In this document: positions 1 through 15,231 of the stretch, one piece after another
How positions within the stretch are numbered: the stretch's first letter is position 1
Layout of the letters: every line of letters starts with the position of its first letter
Assembly (NCBI RefSeq): GCF_025698545.1
Contig: NC_068566.1
Span: 45,487,192-45,551,191, forward strand
From: Gossypium raimondii
Taxonomy: Eukaryota > Streptophyta > Magnoliopsida > Malvales > Malvaceae
Direction: 5' to 3'
Length of the DNA: 64,000 nt
Translations under genes and position numbers: made by a program
Notes under the pieces: model-generated
What the model was told of the DNA's origin: nothing
Database searches by the model: none
Seen by the model: the letters and a program-made list of their open reading frames with translations, nothing else

Positions 1-157
1 ATAGTTTTTAAAATTTAAAATTTTAATAACCACCAAATGATAACATTTAAATTCAGTTATTTCCTATATATGATGTGCAAAATATTTTATAACGATTATC
101 ATTTGTGTTCATGGGCGAAGTTAGAAATATTGATAGGGGTCGGGATATTTATAAAAA

Positions 158-724
158 GGGTAAACTACATCCAATGTTATTAAACTATTAGTAAGTTCAT
201 ATTTTGATCACTCCACTACAAAAAGTTGTAAAATAGTCGCTAAATTGTTTAAAAGTTTTCATTTAAGTCATTAAACTATTTGAAATTTTTTATTCAAGTC
301 ACTAGGCTATTAAGTTTTTTTTTTTAAGTTCGTCTAGAAAGCTTTAATCGACAATTCAATAACCGGTATGGTGGGTCAATACCCATCGATGAGTAGAAGA
401 ATATACCTTAGATCCAAGTTGATCATACGATTAGTGTTAGAAACCGGAAAAGAAAGTTATTTGGATTTTGGTTTGCCGATTCGTGACGTTTAAAGTTGTT
501 TCTTAAAGAAAAAAAAAACTAAACTGTAGAAGAGAAGGGAAAGAAGAGCTTTTGATTGGTACAGATAGTGCAAACAGAGAAAGCCATACTACAAAGATTT
601 TAACAACTCAATGACTTAAATGAAATCTTTCGAATCATTTAATAATCATTTTTGTAACTTTTTAAAGTTGAGTGACCTAAACATAAACTTACTAAAGTTT
701 AATAACACTGGGTGTAGTTTACCC
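158..724. mobile_element. Mutator-type MITE, copy 1 (567 bp)
   Basis: The element starts with GGGTAAACTACATCCA and ends with the inverted complement TGGGTGTAGTTTACCC. The terminal inverted repeats extend about 55 bp inwards. It is flanked by 9-bp direct repeats, TTATAAAAA at 149-157 and TTATATAAA at 725-733, which match at 8 of 9 positions. A 9-bp target duplication with long inverted ends is the hallmark of Mutator-like elements. There is no transposase inside, so the element is non-autonomous. The short ORFs within it are not genes. Confidence 0.8.
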
Positions 725-2340
725 TTATATAAACTAATAAAGACAAGCATAAAATGTGCTTGGGTTAGACATTTACAAATATGGATGAGTTTGGATAAAA
801 TTTTAGGCTCATATTTTAAACCAAGCCGAGCTTGACTTGAAGAAGCATAAAACGTACCAAATTTTCGAAAGTACATGGACTAAAGTTGAGCAATTCGAAA
901 AAATACAAAGACTAAATCTATAAGTTTCATAAATTATAGGGACTAATAGCAAAATTTAACCTAAAAAGCACTTTTTGTCATCTTTCATCCATTGGAAGCA
1001 TTATATGACACATATTCATTTGGATCTGAATTATATGCATGAATCTTTGGTTTTTGAAGGGGGACCTCCTAAGAGTTTTTAACTTCAATCATCAGTCAAT
1101 ATCATTTCATTCTAAAACTAAATATTTGCAGCAATGATGAGTCTCACCCCTCCCCTCCCCTCCCCCCAAAACAAGAAACCCATGAGCCCACACCATGTTA
1201 GCCCCTCGCTTTAGTACTTGTCGTGACCCCAAAGTGAAAATTAGTCTTTGTTTATAATTACTACTAGTACGATGTTCTTAGACAGGCTTGGCTTAGAAGC
1301 AAAGCAATTGTTATTGCAAAATTTTACTGCTCCTAACTTCAATTATATAAAGTTATATGTATATATAATGGAGTTGTAATTCCACTATTATCTTACTAAG
1401 CGTCAATGGAGTAAATAAGTTTCACAAATGAGTAATTATTTGATACAGCATTTATGGAATGCTTTAGATTCCATAAATAGATTAAGAGTGTGACAAGTAT
1501 CATATTTATTTGTGTTGAGTGTTTATTTCTCCATTTCCTTTCTCAAGAAGGCTCGTCTTCATATATATATACAAGGCACAGTCCATTGACGTGACATGGT
1601 AAAGGTAACTAGGCACCATGTGTGGCTACACGTTACTCCCTAGGAGTTACACGCGTTCTCAAATATTTCCCAGAAAATATGGGCGAACTGGGGGCAAACA
1701 AGAGTATAGCTAGTTGGACTATACCTCGTGAATTGGGATGAATGGCGAACACACGTGTCCTCGATAAGAAAGTTAGAGAACAGACGAGGGATCAGATATC
1801 AGATCAGATATATATGACAAGCTCTACATTGGATCAGATATCAGATCAGATATATATGACAAGCTCTACATTCCTTATATTAAAATTTTTATATTTTTAT
1901 TACATGATACACTTGTCACATTTTCATGATATTAATCTTACTCGTCAATTGTTTTTTACTCTATTAATAGTTAACTCAATTATTACGGTTTTAATGATTG
2001 ATAATTAGGGCCTAAGAAATTACATAGCTGACACCAGCTAACCTTTTCGTATATGCATATTGTGATCCGTTGTGTCAAAAGGAAAATGACAAATGAAGGT
2101 TAAATTTTGATATTAGTCCTTCTACTTTTATATTCTTTTTAGAAAAATTATATATGTTTATTTCTAATTATTATATTCGTGAAGTTTACTCTTATTATTC
2201 AATTTAATATCATATATTAAATCATTTTCCTAAATCAATCCATTACTTTATCCAATTAACTTACAAATTTGACGATATACATGTTCATGGGTCAGGTTGA
2301 GTCTTGATAAAAGTTTAGGCCCATTTGATATGTTCGGATT
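725..2340. other. Gene-free AT-rich DNA
   Basis: No coding region is supported here. The stretch holds a pyrimidine-rich tract near 1143-1166 and a short tandem duplication at 1789-1872, listed separately. The 88-codon open frame at 1742-2008 runs through that duplication and has no recognisable protein features. Confidence 0.5.
1789..1872. repeat. Perfect 42-bp tandem duplication
   Basis: Two identical 42-bp units, 1789-1830 and 1831-1872, sit head to tail. Each begins GGATCAGATATCAGATCAG and ends CTCTACATT. Perfect identity indicates a recent duplication. Confidence 0.95.
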
Positions 2341-2799
2341 CGGTAAACTATATTCAAGGTTACTAAATTATTAATAAATTTATACTTTGGTCTTTCAACT
2401 TTAAAAACAGGAACGTAGTCAAAAGTTTATCTTTGAGGAGCAAAATTAAATTATAAAATTAATGAGATCAAAGGATAATGTTATCTTTATATATGCTATT
2501 GCTTATTATTTTAAAATTTTAAAGGGATTAAACTGGAAACTTTTCATCTTTAGGGGCCAAAGTGTATTTTTTAAAAATTTTAAGGGACTAAAATAATAAT
2601 TTGCCGTTTGGTGGGGGAAGGCCCCCGCTTACCCATCAGCGTCTCTGTTCAAAATGATCAGCGAACTGTTTAAAAGCTTATATTTTGATCACTCCACCAA
2701 AAAAGTAGGTCACTAAATTATTTAAAAATTTTCATCTAAATCACTAGGCTATTAAATCTTTACAGGCAACTAATGTGACCATTAAACAAATGTTTCTCA

Positions 2800-3056
2800 A
2801 TATAATAATATATATTAACTACATAATTTCCATGTGGCATTTAAAAATAACATTTTGAGTCGGCTTTTTATCCTTTAATGAATTAACCCAACCTAAATTA
2901 CTCTGTTTTAGGTTTTTCTAGGAATGTCCTTAAATTTGGTTTACTATTCTCAAACAAAATAGACTAAGATTTAATTCATTAAAGGATAAAAAGCATTGAA
3001 AACGTCTTTTTAAGTCATGGGAAAATTACATGGTTAATATATATTATATATGATAA
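2800..3056. repeat. Hairpin (foldback) element inside a MITE
   Basis: The left arm around 2805-2885 pairs with the right arm around 2968-3050. For example TTTTTATCCTTTAATGAATT on the left is the inverse of the sequence near 2970-2992, and TATATATTAACTACAT pairs with the sequence near 3028-3045. There is no coding capacity. It is probably a separate small foldback MITE inserted into the older element. Confidence 0.7.
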
Positions 3057-3210
3057 AAAATGATTTAACGATTACATCAATTGTTTGTTAAAGATTTAAC
3101 AATTCAATAGCTTAATTGAAAACATTCGACTAGTTCTGTGATTATTTTATAAATTTTAAAGTTGAGTGAATAAAATGTAAATTTAATAATAATCAAGTAA
3201 CCTTGATTAT

Positions 3211-3610
3211 TACCTGCATGCTGAAGATGGTGGATCTCATAGTTGAACAGGTGGCAAAAGTGTTTCTCTTCCTACTCTTGTCGGTCATGCCATAGGTGGC
3301 GGGATGACAACATTTATAGCATCCGACCTGATTCAGTAACCTTAAGTGTAGTTTATCCTTTGAAATACCATGCTTGTCGGGTTCTTACCTGCATGCTAAG
3401 GATGGTGGATCTCATAGTCGAACAGGAGGCATAAGTGTTTCTCTTTCTACCCTTGACGGTTATGTCATAGGTGGCGGGATCGCAACATTGATAGCATCCA
3501 ACCTAATTCAGTAACCTTAAGTGTAGTTTATCCTTTGAAAACTATTCTTGTCGGCTTTTTACCTGCATGCTAAGGATGGTGGATCTCATAGTCGAACAGG
3601 AGGCATAAGT
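3211..3610. repeat. 174-bp tandem repeat, about 2.3 copies
   Basis: Units start TACCTGCATGCT at 3211, 3386 and 3560, giving spacings of 175 and 174 bp. Each full unit contains CTTAAGTGTAGTTTATCC, which resembles the right end of the GGGTAAAC MITE family. The array ends in a run of 15 G residues at 3611-3625. The 63-codon frame at 3243-3434 crosses unit boundaries and is not supported as a gene. Confidence 0.85.
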
Positions 3611-4018
3611 GGGGGGGGGGGGGGGTTGTTTGTGCTAAAAGTACCAAATACACACGACAGAGTACAAGATAAAAAGAAACACAACAGAGATAAAAAGTGA
3701 TACAAACACAACAGGCAATACTAAGATTGCATCAACAGAGTTCACATACACACAACCAAATATCCCACATGATAAAAAGTACAAGAGGCATACTTTAATA
3801 AATAGATTCGCAGCCTAACATTTGCTCCCACATTTGTAAGCTAAATTTGTGAGAGAAACGAACCTGACTGCTGAAAATTATTGATAAAAAACAAAGCAGC
3901 AATACTAGTCTGTAAATCGCAAAGATAGCAGCAATAAGCGATTCAGATGCTGGAAATCAGCAAAGCAGAGATTGCACAACCGAATGTCCTACATGATAAA
4001 AAGAACAAGGAGCATCCT

Positions 4019-5696
<1,678 letters not shown>

Positions 5697-5806
5697 TTTC
5701 TCGGGAAAGTGACGGAAAGTTGAAGGGGAAAAAAATGCACCTTAGAATACTGGACTGAAGAGTGAAGAGACAGATATTTTCTATGACCCAAAAAAATGGA
5801 TTTTCA

Positions 5807-5814
5807 TTTTTATA
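5807..5814 (-). promoter_or_regulatory. TATA box of beta-tubulin copy 1
   Basis: Minus-strand TATAAAAA lies about 111 bp before the ATG at 5696, in the expected place for a plant core promoter with a short 5' leader. Copy 2 has a TATA box at the same distance. Confidence 0.7.
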
Positions 5815-7524
5815 GAGGAGTAACGATTTCCGTTCGGTTCGTAACGGACGTTACGTTTTAGTGGGAAATTGATTTCTTTGAAATCGGGATTGTTTCAGTG
5901 CTTATGCGTAAAATATCGCAACTACTGAGTTTATTACGTGGCTTCTTTTCAATGGAGGAGCAGTGAAATTAGTGTGGGACTGACATTAGCGGATCCTACA
6001 GTATTAATTTATTAAAATCATCTCCATGTGGTTGATTACTGAATCACCGACATAAAACTATTTCTGAAAGATTAAATAAGTTATTCATAAATTGGGTAAA
6101 CTAAAACTAAGGTCCCTAAGCTATTAGTATGCTTACAATCTCATCACTTAACTTCAAAAAGTTACAAAACGATCACTAAACTATTTGAAAATTTTTAAAG
6201 TCCATCTAGCGAGTTCCAAGCAACAATTCGATGACCGGTACTGTGGACCCATCGACGAATAGAAGAACATACTTTAGATCCAAGTCAATCTGAAATTCAG
6301 TGTCGAAGATCGGAGAAGAAAGTTGTTTGTATTTTAGTTCAAAGTTGTTTTATGAAAAAAACCGAACTATAGAAGAGAAGAGAGAGCTTTCGATTGATGC
6401 AGGTGGTGGGATATAGAAGGCCATACAACAATGATTTTAATAACCTAGTGACTTAAATAAAAATTTTTGAATAGTTTAATGACCATATTGTAATTTTTGA
6501 AGTTAAGTAACCAAAACGTTAATTTACTAATAGTTTAGTGACTTTGGGTAAAATTTACCCTTTATAATTAGCCTTTTAAAATGAAGTTGATGATGATTGG
6601 TTGAAGTAAAATGACTTTATTTATTTAAAAGAAATATATTCTCCAAAAAAGTTAAAAATATATAAATATTTTATTATAATTTATTTTATGTTGAGCTATT
6701 CCTTTTATCTGTAACATCGTACCATACTTTGAAAATAATGTGTCTTAATTGACACCTGTACAGCTGTCTACCCTTTTCTTTTGTTGTTTTCATAGCAGAG
6801 GACATTCAGACAAAAAAACAGACACGTGGATTGTTTTTTGGTTTTAATTTTAATATAGGATAAAAATTTTTACTAAGTTTTAAAGGATATATATTTAGAC
6901 ATTTTTCTGTAAAAAATTTACATGTTTAATTTTTATTTTAAATAATAAATTTATAAATTACCCATATATTTATTCTCGAATTGATTCTATGGTATTATTA
7001 TTATACCTCCTCGAAATATTTTATTTTTAAAAATTAATGTAGAAAAATAATTTAATTTTAATATTTTTATTCAAACTGAACTTATATAAAATTTTAAATT
7101 TATTTTCAGTTAAACTGATCTAGGCTTAGAAAATAAATTTAAATTTTTACTTCACCCGACTAGACTCATAAACAATTCTAATTAATACCCGGACAATTCC
7201 CGATCTATTTCTTCCAACCCATCAGTCAGTCCGATTCGAAATAAAGAAACGCTGTATATGGGCTCACAGCTTAAAACGTTTTATGAGCAGTATTAGTGAG
7301 AAACAAACTGGCTGCTGAGATTATTCATAAGAAAACAGAGCAGCAATATAAGTAGTCTAGTAGAACAACAGAAAATTAACACTAAAGTGATCCTCATCCA
7401 AGCACCCGGCAATGCCGACATTGCACCAACAGGCTTCACATGCCCAAAAGCATAACAAAACCAACCAAATATATCCTACCATTATAAAAAAGAAAAAGAA
7501 AAAGAAAATAACAAGGAACCAGCT
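5815..7524. other. Spacer between the two beta-tubulin genes
   Basis: This holds the promoter of copy 1, a MITE relic (6094-6560) and AT-rich sequence without a supported gene. The last 250 bp before 7525 should contain the 3' UTR of copy 2. A short stretch here (7290-7345) resembles the sequence at 3850-3900 downstream of copy 1 (AAACAAACTGGCTGCTGA versus ACGAACCTGACTGCTGA). The duplication that made the gene pair therefore probably included the 3' flank. Confidence 0.5.
6094..6560. mobile_element. GGGTAAAC-family MITE, diverged copy
   Basis: It begins GGGTAAACTAAAAC and ends GTAAAATTTACCC. The inner part shares CGATGACCGGTACTGTGGAC-type sequence and the poly-purine leader with the copies at 158 and 48069. 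Flanks do not show a clear 9-bp duplication, so the insertion is older or its ends have mutated. Confidence 0.65.
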
Positions 7525-9952
<2,428 letters not shown>

Positions 9953-10069
9953 TTTCTCGGGAAAGCGACGGAAAATTGAAGAGGGGGAAAAATCAAAGAA
10001 GGACTACAGATTTTTAAGAATACAGGACTGAGGAGAGTGAACTTATTTGCAGGTGAAATGGGAGCTTCG

Positions 10070-10077
10070 TATTTATA
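10070..10077 (-). promoter_or_regulatory. TATA box of beta-tubulin copy 2
   Basis: Minus-strand TATAAATA lies about 118 bp before the ATG at 9952, closely matching the TATA-to-ATG distance in copy 1. Confidence 0.75.
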
Positions 10078-11210
10078 GAGGAATTAATGGTTTCCGTTAG
10101 GAACGGACGTTCCATTTTCGTGGGAAATTTAATTTTTTTTGAAATTGGGATTTGTTTCGTTGTTTTCGAGTAAAATCAATTCCATTTACTGAATTTAATT
10201 CGTGCTGTCTTTTGATTGGATGGACGGAAAGTTAGAGAGAAAAAAATTAAAATTTTCTTTTCGCTTTTTGAAATTGGGATTTGTTTCACGCTCCTCTTAA
10301 ATGTAAGAAAATAAATTTAATAATTATACTTTAAATATTAAATTTTAAAAATTATAGGTCTAAATTTAAAAATATAAAAATTAAATTAAAATATATTATA
10401 TGAAATTATTAAAACTAAATTTAAGTGGTCAAATAAAAATTTATGCATAATTTAGTAATTAATACTGTAATTTTTTTAGGATTGAACTAGTTCTTTTTTC
10501 CTACTATGCACGAATTAATTGTGTGTATTAATTAAAATATATTATATGAAATTATTACAAATCAGTTGTAAATATTATTATTAAAAGGTAAAAATAATAT
10601 AAATATTTAATTTTTATAATTATGATAATTTAAATTATATCAATATAATATAAGACCAAAAATTAATATTTAAAATAAACTTGAATCAAAAAGGTATTTA
10701 TATTAAAAATTAATCTGTATGATTTAAATAATATTTTTAGTATATTTATCATTTATCTATTAAAGAAAGAAATAATTTTATATATTATATATGAAATTGA
10801 ATTTTAATAATTAAAATAATGAGTTTGCATGAATGAATGTGTAAAATTTATTGGATGTATATTAAAACTATATATATAAGGACTTAATATTAAGAAAAAA
10901 AGAGTTAAAACTGAATTATGTGTGTACATATTTCTATATTTTTCCGTAATCTATGACTAAATCAATTACAAAAAAATTATTAACATATATGATCCTTGTT
11001 ATATGAATGGGTATTCGATATTGATATGTTTTTATAAGGAAATTAGATTGAAATAATATTCATTTTAAACTTTAGTCAATAAAAATACGTAAATAATTAA
11101 CATGTCAAATAGCAATTTTTTAACTATGCCATATTAAAATGCTTTCTTTAATTGTAACTTTAAAATGCTATAGTGTATATATATACATATATATATATTA
11201 AAATGCTTTC
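10078..11210. other. AT-rich intergenic DNA
   Basis: The first few hundred bases are the upstream region of beta-tubulin copy 2. Beyond that I see only AT-rich, low-complexity sequence and no gene. Confidence 0.5.
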
Positions 11211-11370
11211 CGATTGAGTCTCAACTCGATTGGTATGGGTATTGTTACTAATGCAAGAGGACGTGAGTTTGAGTGTGCTAAAGCGCATTATTCTCCTATT
11301 TATAGGTTGGAGAGAGACTCTAAGTAATTCTAGGTATTGTGTCAAAAAAGTCAGAAATGATCTGAATATA
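11211..11370 (+). mobile_element. tRNA-derived SINE-like repeat (plus copy)
   Basis: The head TCTCAACTCGATTGGTATGG resembles a tRNA A box (TAGCTCAGTTGGT), and GAGTTTGAGTGTGC about 45 bp further on resembles a B box (GGTTCGANTCC). The family is about 160-180 bp and ends with CTAGGTATTGTGTCAAAAA followed by a GATC-rich tail. Related copies occur across the window on both strands. Confidence 0.6.
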
Positions 11371-11456
11371 TTATATATAATAATAATAAAAGGTGAATTA
11401 GTCCTAATGTTCCCAAGCATTAGACTTGCACATCATTCTATATATATATATTGAAC

Positions 11457-11629
11457 AATCTTATTATAGGTTCTGATCATATCTGCTCTTTTTGTCACAA
11501 TGCCTAGAACTACCCATAACCCCTCCCCAACCCATAAATAGGAGGATAATGCACTTCAACACACTCGAATCTACGTCCTCCTACATTGACAATAATACCC
11601 TTACCAATCGAGTTAAGACTCAATCAGAC
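11457..11629 (-). mobile_element. tRNA-derived SINE-like repeat (minus copy)
   Basis: This is the inverse of the copy at 11211-11370, less than 100 bp away. The two copies form a large imperfect hairpin. The minus strand carries the A-box-like AACTCGATTGGTAAGG, while the B-box region reads GATTCGAGTGTGTT. Confidence 0.6.
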
Positions 11630-12880
11630 ACATCATACTATATTTATATGTACTATTTTCTTTTTCATTTTTTCTAAGGAAAGGAAACATATATTACCAT
11701 GTTTTGATATGTTGAACATTTATATGTTATTTTTTTAATTAATTGAACCGACGGTTAAACATGATTTATTTATTTAAAATTTTATGTTTTTTAATTTATT
11801 TATATTTAATTAAAATTAAATCAATGATTAAATCGGTCGAACTAAAAATTAATAAATTAATTGATTTGACTATCAATTCGATTTTAAAAATCGCAGCAAA
11901 TAAAGGTATCAGGTTAGTGAAACAATGGCTGTAAACATTTGATGGCAAAGGCAAAAAGCAAATCCTTCACTTCTTTTTATTTTGGAAACTTGCATTTTAC
12001 TCTCTCATCTCAGCTCATCTCATCTCCCCTTTTGAATGACTGAAAAAAGGGTTGCTATTCATTATCAAAGGACGAAATTGATTAATGTTGGAAGTTGTAA
12101 GATAGATTCTTAGGGTTTTTTTTTTCTTTTTTTAATGCTTAAGAAGCCTTGTGTGTAAAGCAAACTACATATCCCCAACTATTTTTGCTGTCATTGAATG
12201 ACTTCATCTTCTTATAAATCACTCCAACAACTTTCCATGATTTTGCCTTTATGCTCCCTTGTATGTGGTTGCTTGAAACTCAATTTGTCAATAATTGCTT
12301 TGGCTTTGTTTGAATGCAATGGCTGTTTTATTGTGTCACGTTTGAAACATTTTTGTGTAGTGACTTGCTTGGATTGCAATGTTGTAGCCACAACCGAGGA
12401 GATTCAACTTTAAAAATGTTCTTAAAAATTGGATCGGTGTTGAACTGAATATTTTATCGATTTTTTTTGTTATAATTAAACTTTTAGATTTATTAGTACC
12501 GGTTTGTTATGATACTAACAATTATCAATCTATTGACCCGCTAGTCTGTTGGGTCCTGACCTGTATTCTGTATGGGTTTGTACATGCATAACGCTCGCAC
12601 ATGTGTAGTATGAGCGAGCCCCAAATGATGACGCATAATACGTAATATGAGTTCGCCTACACATGGTGTGAACCCTATGTATGCGAACCCACTTCAAGTA
12701 TTCACGTGCTAACCCTAAAGTAAGGTACATGTTATCATGCATGCATGGAGACCTACCTAACATGTTATATCTATGAACAGTGACAGCATCATATAAATAC
12801 AAAAAATTTATCCATTTTAGGGTAGACACAAAAAAGATCCGACACGGTTAATCTTAATTAAGTCAACCCTTGCATCCATT
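11630..12880. other. Intergenic, no clear gene
   Basis: AT-rich sequence to about 11900, then a less AT-biased stretch (11930-12420) with CT-rich tracts such as TCTCATCTCAGCTCATCTCATC that could be a transcribed leader. The 71-codon frame at 12198-12413 has no recognisable motif, and I do not call it. From 12530 to 12720 the sequence contains repeated GCGAGCC/GCGAACCC-like words of unknown origin. Confidence 0.35.
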
Positions 12881-12884
12881 CCCC

Positions 12885-13900
12885 TATACTCTATGTTTTG
12901 TGTTCAAGCACCAAAAACGATACTTAACTCTCTTGATAGAATTGCTCGATCCTTTTGGTGGGGACATGATTATCATAAACGTGGACTGCACTCTGTCGAT
13001 GGGAGCAATTATGCAGGCCTATGCATCTCGATGGTCTCGGGATACGCCAGTCCAAGTACATGAATGATGCACTAGTAGCTATGCAAGCATGGCACATACT
13101 TTCCAATCCACAGGGGTTCATGCAGCGAACCCTTCTTGCGAAACACTGCACGAAGCAAAATTATATGAAGGTAACGAACAAAACCACTAATTCCTGGACA
13201 TGCAAGTGTGTACTGCGAGGAAGGATATATGTAGTCAAAGAATAGATATTCAAATCTGGGATGGAAATAGAGTGTCAAGATTCAAGCATGGTTTGGTATT
13301 GCAACAGTATGCGGAGCAAGTATTGCCAAGTTTGCCGATTACTTGCATAAGACAGCAGGGTCAGTTATCATGGCATAATACTACCATCCAAGAACAATTA
13401 CATGATTCTTGGGCAACTGAAATGCCTTCCAAGTCATTCTCAGTCCTGAAATCCGGGGATCGTTTTGTCTAGAAATATAGTTATAATGGGAAATTAATTC
13501 AGTGTTAAGGAAGCGCAACTTCCTTCACCAACCTCAGACAAGCCAGGTATCTCTGATTAATTGGCGTGTTTTCTGGAAAATCAAGCTTCCATACTCTTTT
13601 TTCTTTGGAAAATCATCAATCAAAACCTCCCAGTTTAGTAGACCAGTGAACGCTATCTACCTAACGTTCATAGTATATGCCCAATGTGTCATGCTGATCC
13701 AGAGACCATAGATCATTTATTTCGCACATGCACGTTTGTTCGCGCTATCTGGTTTGGTTCGAACCTTGGTCTCCGAATTCATAATACTACTATTCCTCCT
13801 ATCCGGGGGTGGGTTATGGCAACAGGATGAACCAGCGGATATCATGAAGACAAAGGTAGTTACGGTTTGGCAAATTTGGAGACACAGAAATCAGGTCACC
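12885..13900 (+). pseudogene. LINE (non-LTR retrotransposon) 3' remnant
   Basis: Decayed C-terminal part of a LINE ORF2, read in several plus-strand frames. Near 12911-12990 one frame gives SFWWGHDYHKRGLH, typical of the linker after the reverse transcriptase. Near 13026-13140 another gives NDALVAMQAWHILSNPQGFM, the usual fN.ALL.KQ.WRL..NP block. At about 13679-13768 CPMCHADPETIDHLFRTC is the zinc-binding zf-RVT motif followed by a tryptophan. Near 13855 TVWQIWRHRNQV matches the start of the RNase H tail. Several frameshifts and stops separate these blocks, and the reverse transcriptase itself is missing. The element is dead. Confidence 0.8.
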
Positions 13901-14425
13901 TCCTAGATCGCCTCCTAGTCACCCAGCGAGATTGCCCAGCACCCAGCTCACCATTGCCCTCCAGCATCCCTGCCATGCTTCGCATAAAGCCTCTGCTACA
14001 CCCTCCCTTCATTCCAACTTCACTGCACCATTGCATTGCATCAGGCAGCTTGGCATGTGATACCAGTCCCGGGATAGCCACACAACACGGTGACCAAATG
14101 ATCAATGTTGAGATGACAAGGGCAGGTGGATGGGGGCTTTGTATGAAGAGCTAGGGATGGGACTTAAACCATTTTGTGAAGGGTGTGGAGACTGGGGACA
14201 AAATCAATGAGCTGATGGGGAACAAAATGATGAAAATGGAAGGTGCAATAATCAACGAAATGGCAAAGCAAAGGTTAGAGGTTGGTGGGGGTTGTGAGAA
14301 GATGATGAAGACACTTTTTCAAAGCTTGAAAAAGAACCGAATACATTTTTCTATAAATTTTTATAATTTAAATATTTTTTAATAAGTCCTTATAAGCATT
14401 AATAAGTTTAAATTATTTTTCTATA
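13901..14425. other. Intergenic tail after the LINE remnant
   Basis: Moderately GC-rich to about 14340, and possibly further LINE or flanking relic sequence. The 95-codon frame at 13867-14154 is an overlapping frame in this relic, so I do not call it a gene. Confidence 0.35.
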
Positions 14426-14434
14426 TTTTTATAA

Positions 14435-15222
14435 GGGTAAACTACATCCATGGTCACTTTTGTTTACCTTGGGTTACGTTTTAGTCACTTATGTTTGAAA
14501 TGTTACGTTTTAGTCATTTACGTTATCATGTTGTAACATTTTAGTCACTGAGCCGTTAATCGTCGTTAATGGTGTAACGGTAAGCTGACATGACACGTTA
14601 AATCATCATTTCAAACAAAATTTTAGGTTAAATTATACAATTGATCCCCATATTTTTTTCGTTTTAAGTAATTTAATTTTTTTTCTTTTATGTTCTTTAA
14701 ACTTTCTTTTTTTTCCATTATCTTTTGTTTCTCCCTCTATTTTCATATCTTTCTTATTTCTTTTAACATATTAGGAAGTCGAAAAAAAGAAGTAGGAAGT
14801 CGACTATCATCATTTGCCTATAACCAAAACCCATAAACCCATAAACCCATACCATGCTTCTTTCTTCACTACCAATTCGACTTCCTGGTATGTTAAAAGA
14901 AATAAAGAAGGTAGGAAAACAGAGCGAGAAGCAGAAGAGAATGGAAAATAAAGAAAGAAAGTTAAAAGAACATAAAAGAATTAAATTGCTCAAAACGAAA
15001 AATTATGGGGACCAATTGTATAATTTAACCTAACATTTTTGTTTGAAATGATAATTTAACGTGCCACGTCAGCTTACCATTACACCATTAACGACAATTA
15101 ACGGCTCAGTGACTAAAATGTTACAACACAATAACGTAAGTGACTAAAACGTAACATTTCAAACATAAGTGACTGAAATGTAACCTAAGGTAAACAAAAG
15201 TGACCATGGGTGTAGTTTACCC
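14435..15222. mobile_element. Foldback Mutator-type MITE with perfect 9-bp TSD (788 bp)
   Basis: The ends are GGGTAAACTACATCCATGGTC and its inverse. The two arms pair over roughly 370 bp each, so nearly the whole element is one long inverted repeat. Matching internal blocks include GCCGTTAAT and TTTAACATATTAGGAAGTCG, each with a right-arm complement. Identical 9-bp direct repeats, TTTTTATAA at 14426-14434 and 15223-15231, flank it. It carries no transposase. It ends about 520 bp before the ADF start codon, so it lies in that gene's upstream region. The frame at 14763-14993 lies in the foldback and is not a gene. Confidence 0.9.
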
Positions 15223-15231
15223 TTTTTATAA

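Larger units (their letters stand above)
2341..3610. mobile_element. Nested relic of a GGGTAAAC-family MITE
   Basis: A degenerate left end (GGTAAACTATATTCAAGG, about 2343) resembles the MITE at 158. Internal MITE sequence resumes near 2650 and again at 3085-3200. It is interrupted by unrelated sequence (about 2415-2645) and by a hairpin element (about 2800-3055). A right-end-like sequence, GTGTAGTTTATCCTTT, appears inside the 174-bp tandem repeats further on. I read this as an old MITE that was split by insertions and partly amplified. Confidence 0.5.

Noticed and set aside
620..876. Short frames on both strands
   Set aside because: They lie at the right end of the MITE at 158-724 or just beyond and have no protein character.
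3243..3434. 63-codon frame
   Set aside because: It runs through units of the 174-bp tandem repeat and has no recognisable motif.
11211..11370. A functional tRNA gene
   Set aside because: A- and B-box-like words are present, but the sequence does not fold as a cloverleaf with an acceptor stem, and it is one of many similar repeats.
13867..14154. 95-codon frame
   Set aside because: It overlaps the end of the LINE relic in a different frame from the RNase H-like words.
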